Assembly (NCBI GenBank): GCA_024663395.1
Contig: JANFAH010000017.1
Location: 372,001-436,000, forward strand
Length of the DNA: 64,000 nucleotides
Direction: 5' to 3'
From: Pisolithus tinctorius
Taxonomy: Eukaryota; Basidiomycota; Agaricomycetes; Boletales; Pisolithaceae
Numbering within the stretch: position 1 is the stretch's first letter; each line of letters begins with the position of its first letter. This document shows positions 1 through 12,040 of this stretch, piece after piece. Under the pieces are notes generated by a model that saw only the letters and a list, made by a program, of their open reading frames with translations, was not told the DNA's origin and searched no databases. Position numbers and translations under genes: made by a program.

Positions 1-430
1 CAGTAATATACAGCAGTGTGCGCCAGCACTCACGCAAATTCTCACCCATTTGTCACAAAAGACCAGCTGGTCCTTTTCAGTTCTGATGGGTGGGCCAGAT
101 CCGGTGGACGCTGAGGAGCAGTGTGTGGTTGCAAGGTGAGCAAAGTACTACTAATTGTGTTTTAGCTCACAACAGTGTTCATATAGCCTTCACATCGGGA
201 AGAATAGATGTGGACTTAATTTTGCAGAGTCTTACCGTCACTTCGACTCCACTGTGGTGCAAGCATATGCGGAATTCCTTGACTCCAAGCTCCGTAAGTT
301 TCTATTTTTTAGTTAGAAAAGCTGCAATGCTGACTGGGAAGATGATAATGTACCTGTCATTGCAGCCTCCTCCATCAGCAAGAAAACAGGCCACAGCAAG
401 GGCAGCAACGCAAACGATGGTGCTGATGTC

Positions 431-1327
431 ATGAAGGGTGACAATGACGACGAGCCTGACGACCACAGGAGCATGGATGACGAAGATGACGCTGACATTG
501 GTGAGGGTCAGGAAGGTAACGACGCAGGCATTGGCAAGGACAATGAAGGGGACAATGTGGGCATTGGTGACAACCAGGAAGGTGATGATTCAGGCATCAA
601 TGATGACCAGGAGGTCGACAATGCTGGGTGTTTGGACAAGTTGAGCGGTGCTTCCACTCTCATATTTATATTCTCAATGCTTCAGTATTTAAGTGTTGCA
701 ACTTCTCATGATGGTATGTCTGTTGCAACAACTCCACCCCAACTCGTTACAGGTTCCGCTCTTGCAACATCATGTTATCCTATCGTCTCGCCACTGCGCA
801 TTCAGACCACACATCCGAGTATTGCAAGTCCAGCCAAAACTCCAGCGTATGTTGCAACACCTTCACACATTGCAATGCCCAGTTCCATCATGGGACTTCC
901 GAGTGTTGCAATGCCTGAGCACACTCTTGTCCCTTCAGCAAGTATCCAGCCTTCCAGTATTTCCAATCATCTTTTATCTTCACAGGATTTCGGCTCTTTC
1001 GGTGCGGAACTGGATAGCATTCTCCAGGCCAACATGATGTCAATGTTTACACCACAGTGGAACTTCGATGGCCTACCCCTCATTAGCTCTAACCCTGCAA
1101 CTGTCCATGCTACGAACCATTTGATGTCTCTTACTGGTAGTACTACCGATCCATATCTGGACTATTTCACAATGGCAGGGCAATATGAGCACTTGACACA
1201 AAACCTGCCTTTGTTACCTCCCGCCCCATCTGATGACAGCTCTCTGCCACCAGCCTCCAAGGCGCTTGGGGACCCTCTGCTAGGCCATCCTAAACACAAA
1301 CCAGTCCCATCCTTGTGTGCCCAGTGA
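431..1327 (+). CDS. Unrecognised acidic, low-complexity protein (partial or decayed)
   Basis: An open frame of 298 codons. Residues 1-65 are Asp/Glu/Gly-rich with a short repeated pattern around 'GIG.NQEGD'. The rest is Ser/Thr/Pro-rich and contains many TTGCAA-encoded Val-Ala/Ile-Ala pairs. The frame ends at TGA (1325-1327), but the same frame stays open beyond it through a Lys-rich stretch (HRVKKKW) to a good 5' splice site (GTAAGT at 1429). The TGA may therefore be a mutated CGA, or the gene may be broken. Upstream, 90-430 has no clear coding frame joined to it. I do not recognise a family. The neighbourhood (CpG-poor, repeat-rich) suggests a transposon-encoded or dead gene. Confidence 0.25.
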   Translation: MKGDNDDEPDDHRSMDDEDDADIGEGQEGNDAGIGKDNEGDNVGIGDNQEGDDSGINDDQEVDNAGCLDKLSGASTLIFIFSMLQYLSVATSHDGMSVATTPPQLVTGSALATSCYPIVSPLRIQTTHPSIASPAKTPAYVATPSHIAMPSSIMGLPSVAMPEHTLVPSASIQPSSISNHLLSSQDFGSFGAELDSILQANMMSMFTPQWNFDGLPLISSNPATVHATNHLMSLTGSTTDPYLDYFTMAGQYEHLTQNLPLLPPAPSDDSSLPPASKALGDPLLGHPKHKPVPSLCAQ

Positions 1328-2000
1328 GACAACATGATAGGCGATGTGGATAAGGAGAATGGTTTGGCGGTGCATAGGGTGAAGAAGAAGTGGTCTGAAC
1401 TCAAGGATGGTGCAGCAAGGAAGTCAAAGTAAGTTGCGCAATTCAATTGGGACGCTATGTTTTGATGATAATCATTCATGCCAGGAAAAGGAAGACGGTT
1501 CCTTAAGTTTTTCATAATTTGTACTCTTTGTTGAAATTGTCTCATCATCATGTATATGTCATACTTCTATGTGCAAACGTGCTTGAGCTATCCAACTGCA
1601 TATGCCAGCAGATAAGCAATTAAGTTGTAATTAATATGGTGGTCACAAGGTGTTGCAACATATTGCAATGAAAGTAGTATAAACATTGCAACGGGTGTTG
1701 CAACATTACAACACGTTGCAACAAAAGGGGCAAGGGCGCTACAACACGTTGCAATGAAAGTAGTATAGACGTTGCAATGGATGTTGCAACATTACAACGC
1801 ATTGCAATGAAAGGGGCAAGGGCGCTAAAATGCATTGCAATGAAAGTAGTATAGATGTTGCAATGAGTGTTGCAACATGCTGCAACAAAATTAGTATGAT
1901 TGTTGAAACATTGACAAAATGGTGCAACACTCTTTGCAACAACCCTGTCGCCGTGAACAATGCAACACTACCTGATGGTAGTTACCGCTTTTCATTGCAA
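690..2000. repeat. Cluster of TTGCAA / GTTGCAAC palindromic motifs
   Basis: The hexamer TTGCAA, and often the 8-bp perfect palindrome GTTGCAAC, occurs very many times between about 690 and 2000, both inside the 431-1327 frame and in the following noncoding stretch. The motif equals its own reverse complement, so both strands carry it. Such dense short motifs are typical of transposase-binding subterminal repeats in DNA transposons; that role is inferred. Confidence 0.6.
1652..1900. repeat. 86-bp tandem repeat array
   Basis: GTTGCAACAT starts at 1697, 1783 and 1869, an exact 86-bp period. Units 1697-1782 and 1783-1868 are nearly identical, flanked by a partial unit on each side. Each unit holds three to five TTGCAA-type motifs and the phrase 'gaaagtagtatagacgttgc'. 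No protein is encoded. Confidence 0.8.
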
Positions 2001-2039
2001 GAATGTTACACTAATCGCTCAACCTGGAGGGCAGAAGAA

Positions 2040-5000
2040 ATCTAAGGTGGGGAAATTTCAATGGCAGGTGCTCTTGGCACAAGTTGACAATGAGTTATGC
2101 TAGAGCAGATGAATGAGTGATGACTGAATGGGGGATGCTGAACAGAGTGAAGGTGTTCAGCCAAAAGGACTTGGGAGTAATGGACTTTGACAATATGTTT
2201 TCCTGGTGCAAGTCAATGACAAGTTACACAGGAGTGGATGGATGACTAAGCAAGAGTGCTGACTAAGGGTGGATAAGACTGCAGATGATGGATGGTGGTA
2301 GATAGACCCTTCTGAATGAGCCTCAACTACCAAGTATATGAATGATGACAGATAGACTCCTTTGTGGAGCCTCAACTGTTGATGACGAGATATGCACTGA
2401 GAGAGCTGAGCTGACTGACTGGATTTTTTCTGGATTGCTTGTTTGTAGCTAAGTACATGGGGGTTTATATACTGTGGGTGGAGCACAGCTTGTGACAAAC
2501 AAGGCACAAATGCCTGGTAAGTAATGAGTAAGGACTGTAGGCACTGAGTAATCCTGATGAGTAAGTGAGAAATGGAAAGTAAGCAAGCATAGAAGAATTG
2601 ATAAGTATTGGCAATAAATGAGTCAAGGACAGTCAAAATATCACAGTATGAGTCAAATAGAGTCAGAAACTGAGTAAGCACACTGGATCACATTAGGGGG
2701 TGGCAATGCAAGTCAGATCTCGGTGGAGACATCACTGGACCAATAGATTGGATGACAGATAGATGGTGTTTCCAGATGGGGAAGTATTAATTCCAGAAAA
2801 GGATGGCATGAGTCAGGTGTCAAAGGGCTAGGGCATTGGGGGTCTATGGAGTAATGGGAGCATAGGCAATTGTGTCTCCAACCCATTCATCCTCTCAGCA
2901 AAGTCAATAAATACTTCATGAATGGGGCTCTGATGGAGGAGAGGGAGAAGGGGGGACATCTTCTGCTGGGTCTTGCAGTAAAAAGGCAAGATGCATGTCA
3001 TACTCATCATGGATGTGATCAGGAAGGCTGGAGGACAGTAGATTATACTGCAGCTGTTGCAATGTGGGGAGAATGATGGACAAGACTGGAATAAAGATGG
3101 TGCAGGGAGCAGGAAGGAAGGACCCATATGCTTCATCAAGTGGGGAGACTGAAACAACCACATAAGACCTTTGTAACTGAGTGACAGACCTGAGGTGACC
3201 AAAGAATGTCCTTCTGGAAGTCATACTGCCAAGGAGAACACACTGACCAAGCTGCATGGGATGGGACAGGGCTGACAACAATGGAATGAACCAGGGGGCT
3301 TCAGGACAGAAGCTGGTGGGAACACCTGGCAGATATATGTAGCCATTGTCTCTGGCAAATGAAACAACTGAGATGACCAATGAAGAGGTGGCCATATCTG
3401 ATGGACTTAGCAAAATGAGTGTCTGATGGTTGGAGTGCTGTAGAAATGTGTAGGGTGTGAGGGTCCTCTCCAAATTTGGAAGGCAGGATGGCATGGCTGA
3501 GCACTTTAAGCAAGTGTGAGAATGGAGTTGATATCTTTGGAAATGGTGGAGATATGATGAAAACCAGAATGCCATACATGGGCACTAAAAACCTTTAATG
3601 TGCACTTAACTCGCTTCCTCTTTTTCTTTAGCACTGATGACTCATTCTTGTGTGAAGGATGACCGCTCACATCCAGCAGTCTTTCTACACATGAGGGCTT
3701 TAGTCTTCATATGCATGGTATGGCACACAACTCATCAATGGGTTAGGCAGAGTCAACTGTAACCATGTCCACAACACCTTTGGTGTGTGACACCAGGCAG
3801 CAAATGAGTTATGTACTATTCCTGGATGCCATTAGGCCCAGGTCTGTAAACTCTTTGTCATTCACAATCATACCAGACTGTTAACTCTGGTCACATACAG
3901 GGGGCTGGGGAGAATTAGAATGTTGGGGTTTAATGTTTAGTATTCATCACATTTTGGAACATCATGCAAACTGCTTGCAGGCATATTTGAGGCATATTAT
4001 CCAATGTGTCATGGACAGTGGCATGTGTTTTGCATGTACCCTAGCCTCACACTGCATCACCATTCTGTGATCAATACCACAAGCCTATGTCAACACACAT
4101 TCTCTCCCACCAGTGTTCAGGCACTCCTAATGGTGTGGCTTTTGCTTCATCTCTTGTGAAGAAACAAACCACCTGCACTTTGCTTGCAGGACCAAAATCC
4201 CATCTCTGAATGATCTGGGTTGGCTATCTCTCAACTTCAAAATGGTTCCTCATCATAGCACAGCACCCACTGCCACCTTTTATCACTTGGCTATTGTCAA
4301 TGCTGTATGGACACTCAGAGGGAAGGTCTGTGGCTCAACTTCATTATGCATCCAGCCCATCCTCCACATCATTGAAGACTGCTTGTATGTTGCTCACTGA
4401 CCATACCTGCAATAACTCACCATGCAACAGTTACATCATCTACCACCCTATATAATCCACCCTGCCAGACAATAGCCTGCAAATGTTTGCCACTCTTGCC
4501 CAGACATTCATCAATGAAAATAGACATTCAATAAAAGCCCCCTTAGAAATACAATATCTACATACACTTGTAAAAGTTCAGATCTTTGAACATAAGGCAC
4601 TTCCTCCTGTGGCATCCAGATAAAGTTTGACTTGGGTATGACTTGACGAAAATGGGAAGCAAGCATAGTCGAAAGTGCTAAGGTCAGTCAAGCCAGTAGT
4701 CTAGGATGATACATGTACCTGTTACTTCAGGGGTAGTGAACTCGACCATCTAGACTTGTGGTGCTATCCACATTACTGTCTTATGAACTGGTGACCAGTA
4801 TCCAGCAAACCTGCCTGCTGTAGGTACATATGCTTGGAAGCACTTGGCAGTATGTACACAGTACATGCTACCAATGCATGTAGGTCCAAAGGCGTCCATG
4901 GGCACCTGGAAGGCTTTGGTATGTTTCATCATGATCCTGTAGACAACGAGGTAGTATCAGTACCTCACGAGTCCACCAGGGGTGTTCTTAAGTATGTAAG

Positions 5001-5550
5001 TACGTACCTCAGCACAATGACTGAGGTACAAACAGCAGTACACAAAAGCCTAAGTCCGAGTACCGTGAACACGTGACCAGCGCACTGGACCTGACAAATG
5101 CTATCAAGTTGTCTGCAGAAGTTTTCCTTGCACTCCACATAGTTTCACCTGCACTCTCCAATATGTATATTATGCTCTTGAGTTTCTATTAGCTTAATGA
5201 TGGCTTTGCCATGCACATACAGTTATCCTGTATTTGATGGCATCGCTCTGCTTCCTACACCTATACTGATCTTTCCCCCTGACTCATGGGGACAATGCAG
5301 AGCGAGGTGCCAGAATCTCATGCATCTAGGACTCCAAAGTGATGATGGCATCAACATCCCAGAGATCAAGAGAGTCAGGATGTGTCTTCTGCTAGCCTAC
5401 ATCCTTTTTTTTTTTTCTGTATTAAAGTGCTTGAGGATGTAGTTGTCCTATGTTGCCTGACACGTATGCGCTACCGATCCACTCCACAACGATGGACTCG
5501 ATCGGGCAGTTACTTCTTGTCCTGTGTTTCCAGCTAGTGTCTCTCACGGG
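2040..5550. other. CpG-depleted, gene-poor stretch
   Basis: Between about 2040 and 4620 only a handful of CG dinucleotides occur in 2.6 kb, while TG and CA are very frequent. This is the signature of long-term 5-methylcytosine deamination. The longest frame is a minus-strand 219-codon ORF (2916-3575) with no recognisable domain and overlapping alternative frames. I read it as chance or relic coding. At 5004-5029 there is a perfect 9-bp inverted repeat with an 8-nt loop. No gene is supported here; it probably consists of old transposon remains. Confidence 0.5.
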
Positions 5551-7480
5551 CGTTAACTTATAGACGTAATCAATGAACTTGTACAACCGCGCCGTCCGTA
5601 CGACTCAAATTTTCGCCGTAGAGGGATTTGCAGGAATGGTGTTAACGTGGATGCTTTTCTTCCCAGCATCCGGGCTCCGGGAGATCGTAGTATCCTCGGC
5701 TCAACGTCAATACAAGAGCGGAGCAACAAGTTTGTTGAGACATAGCAGATCAAATTCGCGTTGCCACAGAGTGCAGTACTTGGTGGTATGTCTGCAGAGC
5801 GACACGAGGGATTGGCTCAAGTTGATGGAGTGCAGGAGATTCAGAGGGGAAAGGGGAGCAGCAGGAACAAACGTTCATGTATAAACCCTACAAGTCAGTC
5901 TTCGTGCCCAAGTGCGGAATCGACCTACGAGGCAAGCCAGAACTATGTACATCGCACTCTTAGCACTTAATGGTAAGAATACGACTGCAGTGGCGCAACG
6001 AAGAAGTAGGAAGAGGCCACTCGGGAAATTGTCACGTACATGTCCCAGGTAAAAAGTACAAGAACAACAGTTGTGAAGGGGAAGAATCTCTCAATTAATC
6101 GAAGACTTGCCGTCATCACTGTTGCCTGCATCGCGCCGACTAGTGGGTGGGGTCGAGGCGGTTCGGCCACAGCTGCGCGTCCAACGTACAAATCGGGATT
6201 GTTCCAGGACGGCGTGATACACCTTATGATTGAATCCGATCCATTGCAGTCCAACACAAGAAACCTTCAGGGCTCCAGCCGCGTACAGTTGACCTGCTTC
6301 GTACGTGTTTTGAGGCGATACGTTCTTCCGGCCCGCGAGCGTCTCCTTGATTATAGCTTGCGTTGTCTGAGAAATATCCACGTAAAGAGAGAAAAGTTAC
6401 GAATCATATCCTGTACCTCGGTCGAGAGCAATTCTCACTCTTGCGTCGTCAGATCGTCCATGCGAAACGCCTTATACGTGCCAGCATAATACCACTTCCC
6501 GTCCTTGTGATAAAAGCATTCTGCAATGGACGTAATCGCATTGAGAGACATTCGTCCGCCGGTCTCTCAGCAAGTCAGCATACCGGTCGGTTCTCGCATG
6601 TGACCAAGCACGTCAACGGGCGACCACCGATGAGCAGTGACGACACGCGGATTGGTGGTACACTTGAAAACCGGAGTGAGAAAGTACCCGTGTTCCTCTC
6701 GATCCGGACACCAGTACGTCGTGACTTGCGTCAAAATGCGATAATTCCCTAGTCTGAAGATTCTGGCTAGAGAACAGATTAGAAAGAAAGATCAGGTATC
6801 CGCACAAGTTTTTCAAAGTCTTGACAAGAGGGTCAGTAAGACGAGTACGTCAAAAATAATACGCACGCCCGTGGTATTGCGGAGGAAGTCGCCTAATGAA
6901 TATGAATGTGGCAGCACGATAGGCTGCAGTTCATCTACTGGGATTTCGGACGGAAGAGGCAACACAGCAAGTATCGAATGCCGCGCAGCGATGGTCTTCT
7001 CAGCGCTACCATCCAACGGAAGTGATGACAGCGTGATCTGGACATGTGTGCAGAAGGGTCCTGCGGGTTAGCCGCATATATACGCTCACCTGTTCGTCTG
7101 AATTGTCATTTACAATGGGAACAAACATGACCGACGATCGCGAAGTACACGCGGCGCGACGTTCCAGAAAGCAAGGAGTTTTTGGTGGTGTTGCGATTCG
7201 TACCCAGGAAGACGGTGAGTTCGAACGTACCTAACAGATGAACATAGTCAATCATTGAGAGCAAAGCGCCACCGACACGCAGGTATGAAGAAGTTGTTGG
7301 GTGCATTTCCCTCACATGTCTTTCAAGATTGATGCTTTCGCCGACGTCGGTTGCACCTTCGACAGCGGTGGAAGGATCGCAACATTGACTCTCTTGTAGT
7401 GTGCTCATATTCGAAAACGATGGGGTCGACGAACGCCTGAGAATCTCGAGTTCTCGTTCCAAGCGAGATATGGTAGCTGA
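5550..7480 (-). pseudogene. Gene A copy 1: coiled-coil / DUF6697-like protein, decayed
   Basis: Reading the minus strand, conserved blocks appear in order: an N-terminal coiled-coil-like segment with 'RLERELEILRRSSTPSF' at about 7460-7400, 'LERHVREMH' near 7320, 'LPLPSEIPVDELQPIVLPHS' near 6930, then near 6340-6200 'GRKNVSPQNTYEAGQLYAA' followed by a 'VGLQWIGFN' block. The same blocks recur in copies 2 and 3, which is why I treat them as one gene. The final block resembles the C-terminal core of the Agaricomycete DUF6697 family, a tentative match from memory. Blocks lie in different frames and are broken by stops, so the copy is probably dead. Function unknown. Confidence 0.45.
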
Positions 7481-7504
7481 TTTCTGTCTAACTGAGGTGT
7501 CACC

Positions 7505-7665
7505 AGCGTCAAATAATGGTTAGCGAGTAACGACCGTGGCGTCCATCCCAATGATGCTCGCGCACGGCTCAACTGCGTTTCTCTAGACTCTTTTCCTCAT
7601 ATATCTGTCGGCACCCATTGCAGCCAACGTCGGTGATCTGGACTGGCATCCAGTGTTATAGTCGG
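7505..7665 (+). pseudogene. Gene C copy 1: 5' fragment of an Mcp1-like gene
   Basis: This short piece matches the start of the other gene C copies: 'cgtcaaataatgg', then the coding stretch that in copy 3 reads HGSAPFLSTFLL, and 'gtcggtgatctggact'. It stops abruptly at about 7665, and the remaining exons seen in copies 2-4 are absent here. A stop interrupts the coding frame (tttctctag). It is a truncated relic lying directly downstream of gene A copy 1, the same order as in the other blocks. Confidence 0.5.
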
Positions 7666-7669
7666 TCCT

Positions 7670-8420
7670 CATCTCCGCCTCTCGGTCCTCTTGTTGCCCA
7701 CTCTTCGTCAAGCGTAACCAAGCGAGCGACGACCTCACCTTTGCTTAGAGTTGTCTCGAGACCCGGCTTCCTTCCGATCCTCCGTCTACCACAGATACAG
7801 ATACGACACCTTCCCACCAAGTATCCACGTCTACATAAATGTTTCCTGATTTGCCAACTGACATCATCCCGGCAGATACATTCGCTAGTCGCTACTCTGT
7901 CTTCCTTCCATGTCTCTTCAGATGCGTCTGTTTAGTCATTTTGGAGTCGCCAGTGGCACGTTCAACGAGGTCTGTGAGTTGTAAACTTCTTTTTTTCTTC
8001 TTCTTTTCTTTTTCCATCGTAAACACGGAGATGGCACGGCCTCCGTCGTATACCCATCAAGTACTCCCTTGGCGTTTACTGTGCCCACGCAGTCGTCCAC
8101 CGGAAGCTGTGCAGCTCACATCGATCCTCCCTTGTTTACACCAACATGTTTCTGACAGCTTCGCAATGCCCTGAGTGATACTGAGTAGGGTAGGAGTGAA
8201 ACCAATTGACCGCTTCAGTGCTGTTGATGTGGTTCGATCGATCACGTTTGCATGATCTGTGCTCAGTTTTTACTACTACCGTGCATTCCGCTAGCGTTTC
8301 ACGCATGGGCGCACGACAATACACATCTTGCGGTCACGTGTGGAACACATTCAGAATGGCGTGGTTGATTTGGGACCCTTCATGGTTATTGACAGCGCCC
8401 CACTGTCCGAGACAACAACA
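7670..8420. other. No recognised gene; upstream region of the BTB gene
   Basis: About 750 bp with no protein family that I recognise and no frame of convincing length. It must contain the promoter and 5' UTR of the BTB gene that starts at 8421. No clear TATA box was identified. Confidence 0.4.
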
Positions 8421-9245
8421 ATGGCCACCAACAATGAGCCATCTAGACATTCGGATTTTTACATGTCGACAGTCACCTTCTTGGTGAGCGTTGCGAAATT
8501 TTGAAACCAACCTTTTTCCGTGGACCCATTGCATCCCGTGGATAGGTGGAAGACTCCTTGTTCAGGGTTCCTAGGGAACCGTTTCAACAAGAGTCAGAAG
8601 TATTTTGCGACACGTTTTCCCTGCCGCAGGGTGACGGAGTTGGCATAGAGGGATGGAGCGACGAAATTCCCATCCAACTCCACGCGATCAGCAAGGACGA
8701 TTTCGAGCAATTGCTGAAGGCTCTTTTCCACAGGTTTGTTTTCATCAGAGCATAGGGGCATTGGATCATACTCTCTTTCCAGAAAGCATGGTTCACGGCC
8801 TAATCTGCCTCAAAGTATCGAACAGTGGACATCAGTCTTGAAGCTGTCTACGGCGTGGAATTTCGAGAAGTTGCGCCAAGCGTCCATCCACGCACTGCTG
8901 AAAAGCAATATTGGCGCTGTTGATAGAGTTGTTCTTTCCCAACAGTACGACATCAAGGGCTGGCTATTGCCCGCTTTAAATGAGTTGGCCAAGCGACCGG
9001 AACCAATCACTTTGGAGGAAGCAAATAGGATGGGAATTGATATTGCGCTCAGGCTGGCTTCGGTTCGCGAGAGAGTTACTGTGCAAACGGCCTGCAGCTA
9101 TTCTCGCCGGGATATGTACGGGTACTCTGGCCGAGGGGCCGACGACAACTTGAATGTCACTGTTGGCAGTTGCAGAGACTCCAGAATGCAGCACTGCGAC
9201 TTCTCTGATCAGATTCGTTCCACATTCTCCACGTTCAATTTGTAG
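8421..9245 (+). CDS. BTB/POZ domain protein (3 exons, intact)
   Basis: Exons 8421-8483, 8546-8733 and 8783-9245 join to 714 nt (237 residues), with clean GT-AG introns of 62 and 49 nt that preserve frame. The N-terminus 'PSRHSDFYMSTVTFL' followed by 'VEDSLFRVPREPFQQESEVF' is the typical start of the large Agaricomycete BTB family: H.D.Y...VTF, then the 'LFRVPR..F' turn. The rest includes 'DDFEQLLKALFHRKHGSRP' and a helical C-terminus with 'AVDRVVLSQQYDIKGWLLPA'. BTB domains mediate protein-protein interaction, often as Cullin-3 adaptors or in transcription. The specific partner is unknown. It is the only undamaged protein gene between 5 and 28 kb. Confidence 0.82.
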
Positions 9246-10077
9246 GCCAAACTTACGATGTCGCAGGGCATGTGCATAGTCGCTTGTAATACCAGCTCGG
9301 ATGAGCCGCTCGCCTCCCCTAAGTAGGTTGTAGCAGCCCTGAAAGAAAGCTTCGAAAGACATGTCCGAATTAGCTTTTCGACCGATGGCCGGTGGCCGAA
9401 TCCGAAGGTTCGGAAATTCCACACTCTTCGTCATCCCCCTAGGACCTCCGGATCCTTGGTCGATTCTACTCGGATCCTTACTCAGGACCTCGCCGGGCTT
9501 CGCTGCCCGGTTAACCTTAGACGCAATAATTAATATATATATGATATTAATTTTTATGTCTCTCATTCAAGTCGCCGGCGCGTCTAAGTCCTGTACGTGC
9601 AGCTGATCGACATGCATATCAATATCATGCATAATTGCCGGTGATTCGAAATCAATGGTGAGTATACATTGCGCTATTGTATTCCCCACGTTGATCAAGA
9701 GATACAGAAGAGAAAGTCTAGTAGCCTGATTCCTTGTACTCGCTCTAAGTGCGCACGCACGATTGAGATTGATGCGTAAAATCTTGTCACGACACACACG
9801 CGACGAAGACATCGCAAGAACGATCCTGATCGAGAGCTAGCTGCCGAAAATGCACCAACGAATCACGCAGATGTTGCCAAACTGACTGATGGATTGCTAC
9901 CACCAGAAACTGCCGTAGTTATAAATAGTAAGTAAACAAAATCGGCGGACACCTGTGATGAACAAGTAATGGTAGTGACCAGGAGTAATAAATTATTGTG
10001 CCACGAAGGCTACCCAGACCAGTGCCTTTGGATGTATGGCAGTCATCCTTCCGAACCGTCCGTAGCGATTGAATAAA
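9246..10077. other. Intergenic, no recognised gene
   Basis: No supported gene. On the minus strand 9260-9370 there is a short open stretch with 'MSFEAFFQGCYNLLRGG' that could be a stray exon, but no family is recognised. A GC-rich 6-bp hairpin (ccgggc/gcccgg) sits near 9492-9509, next to an AT-rich run (9525-9560). Confidence 0.35.
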
Positions 10078-10720
10078 TCATCCTCCAAAGCGTACGACAG
10101 GTTGGTTTGCATGACCAGACGCCCGATCGTGTCGAAGGTGATGCTCACGTATGTGACGGATGAAGTTATGCCTAAGAACTCGGCATTGGCAATTCTGCCA
10201 CATACAGGTTAACTCGACTTCGCGGCCCATATTTGTGATACCATGGCTATCTCTGAAGTGGTCCGGGACGGTACTGCAGTCAATAGGCTCGAAGCATTCC
10301 CGGCCCTCGGAACCCGTGTAAAGGCACAAAGTAGTCCACGGACGGCAAGCATTGTAACTCTGTATGATTCAAGAAGTTAATTTTGCCTCTGCAAATGCAC
10401 CTCAGAGAATACACACCGCTTGCTGGTCAGCCATGGGGGCCTCTTGGACGACGTTATTCAAGGTATGGGGTGTGCTGCATTGATAAGGGTTGGGAAAGCT
10501 TCGGAGGCAGGAACATGACAGAACACACCTGTTGGCGACTGAACTCGCGTAGTGTTCTAGCACCAGGTTGTTGCTCAATGGCACCAAGTCTTAGCGAACA
10601 AAGACATACGGAGATGCCTTTATACGCAAAAGTGTACTGGATATTAAGTGGACCGGGAGGGCTCTGACAAATGGGCATTGGTAACCGAACTCCCCAACTG
10701 CGATGGCAGCACAAGCTTCC
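10078..10720 (-). pseudogene. Gene B copy 1: C2H2-like zinc-finger protein (last exon intact)
   Basis: The last exon (10359 down to 10078, stop TGA) is open. It shows two finger-like units: 'CLYTGSEGRECFEPIDCST' followed by 'HFRDSHG', and 'CMWQNCQCRVLRHNFIRHI' ending 'REHHLRHDR'. Spacings C-x4-C and H-x4-H differ from the classical finger but are common in basidiomycete zinc-finger families. An acceptor (cag at 10360-10362) precedes it. The upstream part (about 10400-10720) carries a short exon with a donor at the 'caacag/gtgtg' sequence, also seen in copies 3 and 4. A DNA- or RNA-binding role is inferred from the finger only. The upstream exons are not fully resolved, so the status is uncertain. 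Confidence 0.5.
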
Positions 10721-10799
10721 CAAGGTTGATTGATTCGAGGGGTTTTGGCTGCGGAGATTTGGATATCGGCGACTCAGATTGCTGAGGAGCGAAGATGAT

Positions 10800-12040
10800 G
10801 CATCTGTGTGGTCCCAATCTCTGTCCAGCCGTTACTCGGTTCGTCTCCTTTCTTTTCACCCGGGCGCCCTCAAGTTCGGAGCGGCGGCCACGGCCACCAC
10901 ATTGTACTTCACCTGAAACGGTTTACCCGGCGCACGGATATTAATGTTGATCATGATGGCAGGAATTCGAAACGGCCAGTTCAGTTAATTAAGTTGATCG
11001 CGCGTGCGCCCGCCCACAACGGGCAGGCCGGCTTCACCGCCACTGCCAATTTCGCGAACTAAGTCAGTATATACCACATATTCATCGAAATTCATATAAA
11101 ATACCATGTGACACCCTTGCCAGTAGTACTCTGCAAGTACTGTCATGAGTCTGTGATAAGGGCTTAGCAACGAACGACAGGGAAGCAAGTGGCAGGACCT
11201 ATGCAGCGCATGGTACTAAAATCCATGGGGCAGATCTGGGGTGAGGGTGGCTGACCTTCTCGAAGCCTCGTGCTTCCGTCGGCCTTGACGTTCCTGGGCG
11301 CAGCCTAATCCAAGTCGGGATCAACCTTTTGTCTGATACATACGAGGTTCCTTTTCGAACCTGAGCTGTGTCGCAGCATATTCGGCCAGTACGTGTTAGT
11401 GGTTCATCTTATTTCATTTGACATCAGGCCGCTAAACCCCGATTAAGATTCAGCATCCTCACCGAACGACATCCGAGTCCCAAGTTGTCGGACATGGACC
11501 CACAATTTGACCACAATGAACAACGGCGGATTACTGGCCGCACTTGGCATTTTATCTACTATACTATAAGCGCGAAACTTTCCTCCCCACCATGATGTGT
11601 TATGTTTACGTCACTGCTCTCGGCATCACTGGGTCGGATCTCCGACCTGCAAGTATCTCAGCGACAGGCCGGAGGTTTCTGAACGCCCTTCGAATGATGG
11701 CGTTTCGGAGGTCTCTCAAGAATACAGCGAACTGCACAATAGGCCAGATCCGAGAAAAATACGGCCATACATTTCAAGTTGGAGCAGGCAGTGCACTCTT
11801 TGCATATCAGTGGCCGTACGTCCCACGTAGACTGGTCATTGACATCAATCGACGAGGTGAGAGGTCATTCGAAGCGCGAACTACTGAACATATTTCCAGG
11901 CTCTATAGTACTGTTAAGTGGACTCGCGTAGATTGCATCGCTGGCCCAAATCTAGACTCAAACTCACGTCTTCCCAGGCTTCGCCCACGAGGGACTACCA
12001 GATCCATCTACTTCTTTACCGTCCTCCCTCTCATTACGAG
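10800..12040. other. Intergenic with short dispersed repeat; unresolved ORF
   Basis: At 11037-11063 there is a copy of the dispersed motif 'accgccactgccaatttcgc', also seen near 28660 (inverted) and 40790. A plus-strand 190-codon frame (11544-12116) overlaps alternative frames. Its 3' part is simply opposite the histone deacetylase relic, and no family is recognised for its 5' part. The stretch around 11850-11900 recurs at 17340-17390 next to the second deacetylase relic, showing that the two regions were duplicated together. Confidence 0.35.

Noticed and set aside
1652..1900. CRISPR-like array
   Set aside because: Units are contiguous 86-bp tandem copies without unique spacers, and the DNA is eukaryotic.
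2916..3575. 219-codon minus-strand ORF
   Set aside because: CpG-free DNA has fewer stops on some frames and several overlapping frames are open; no motif supports coding.
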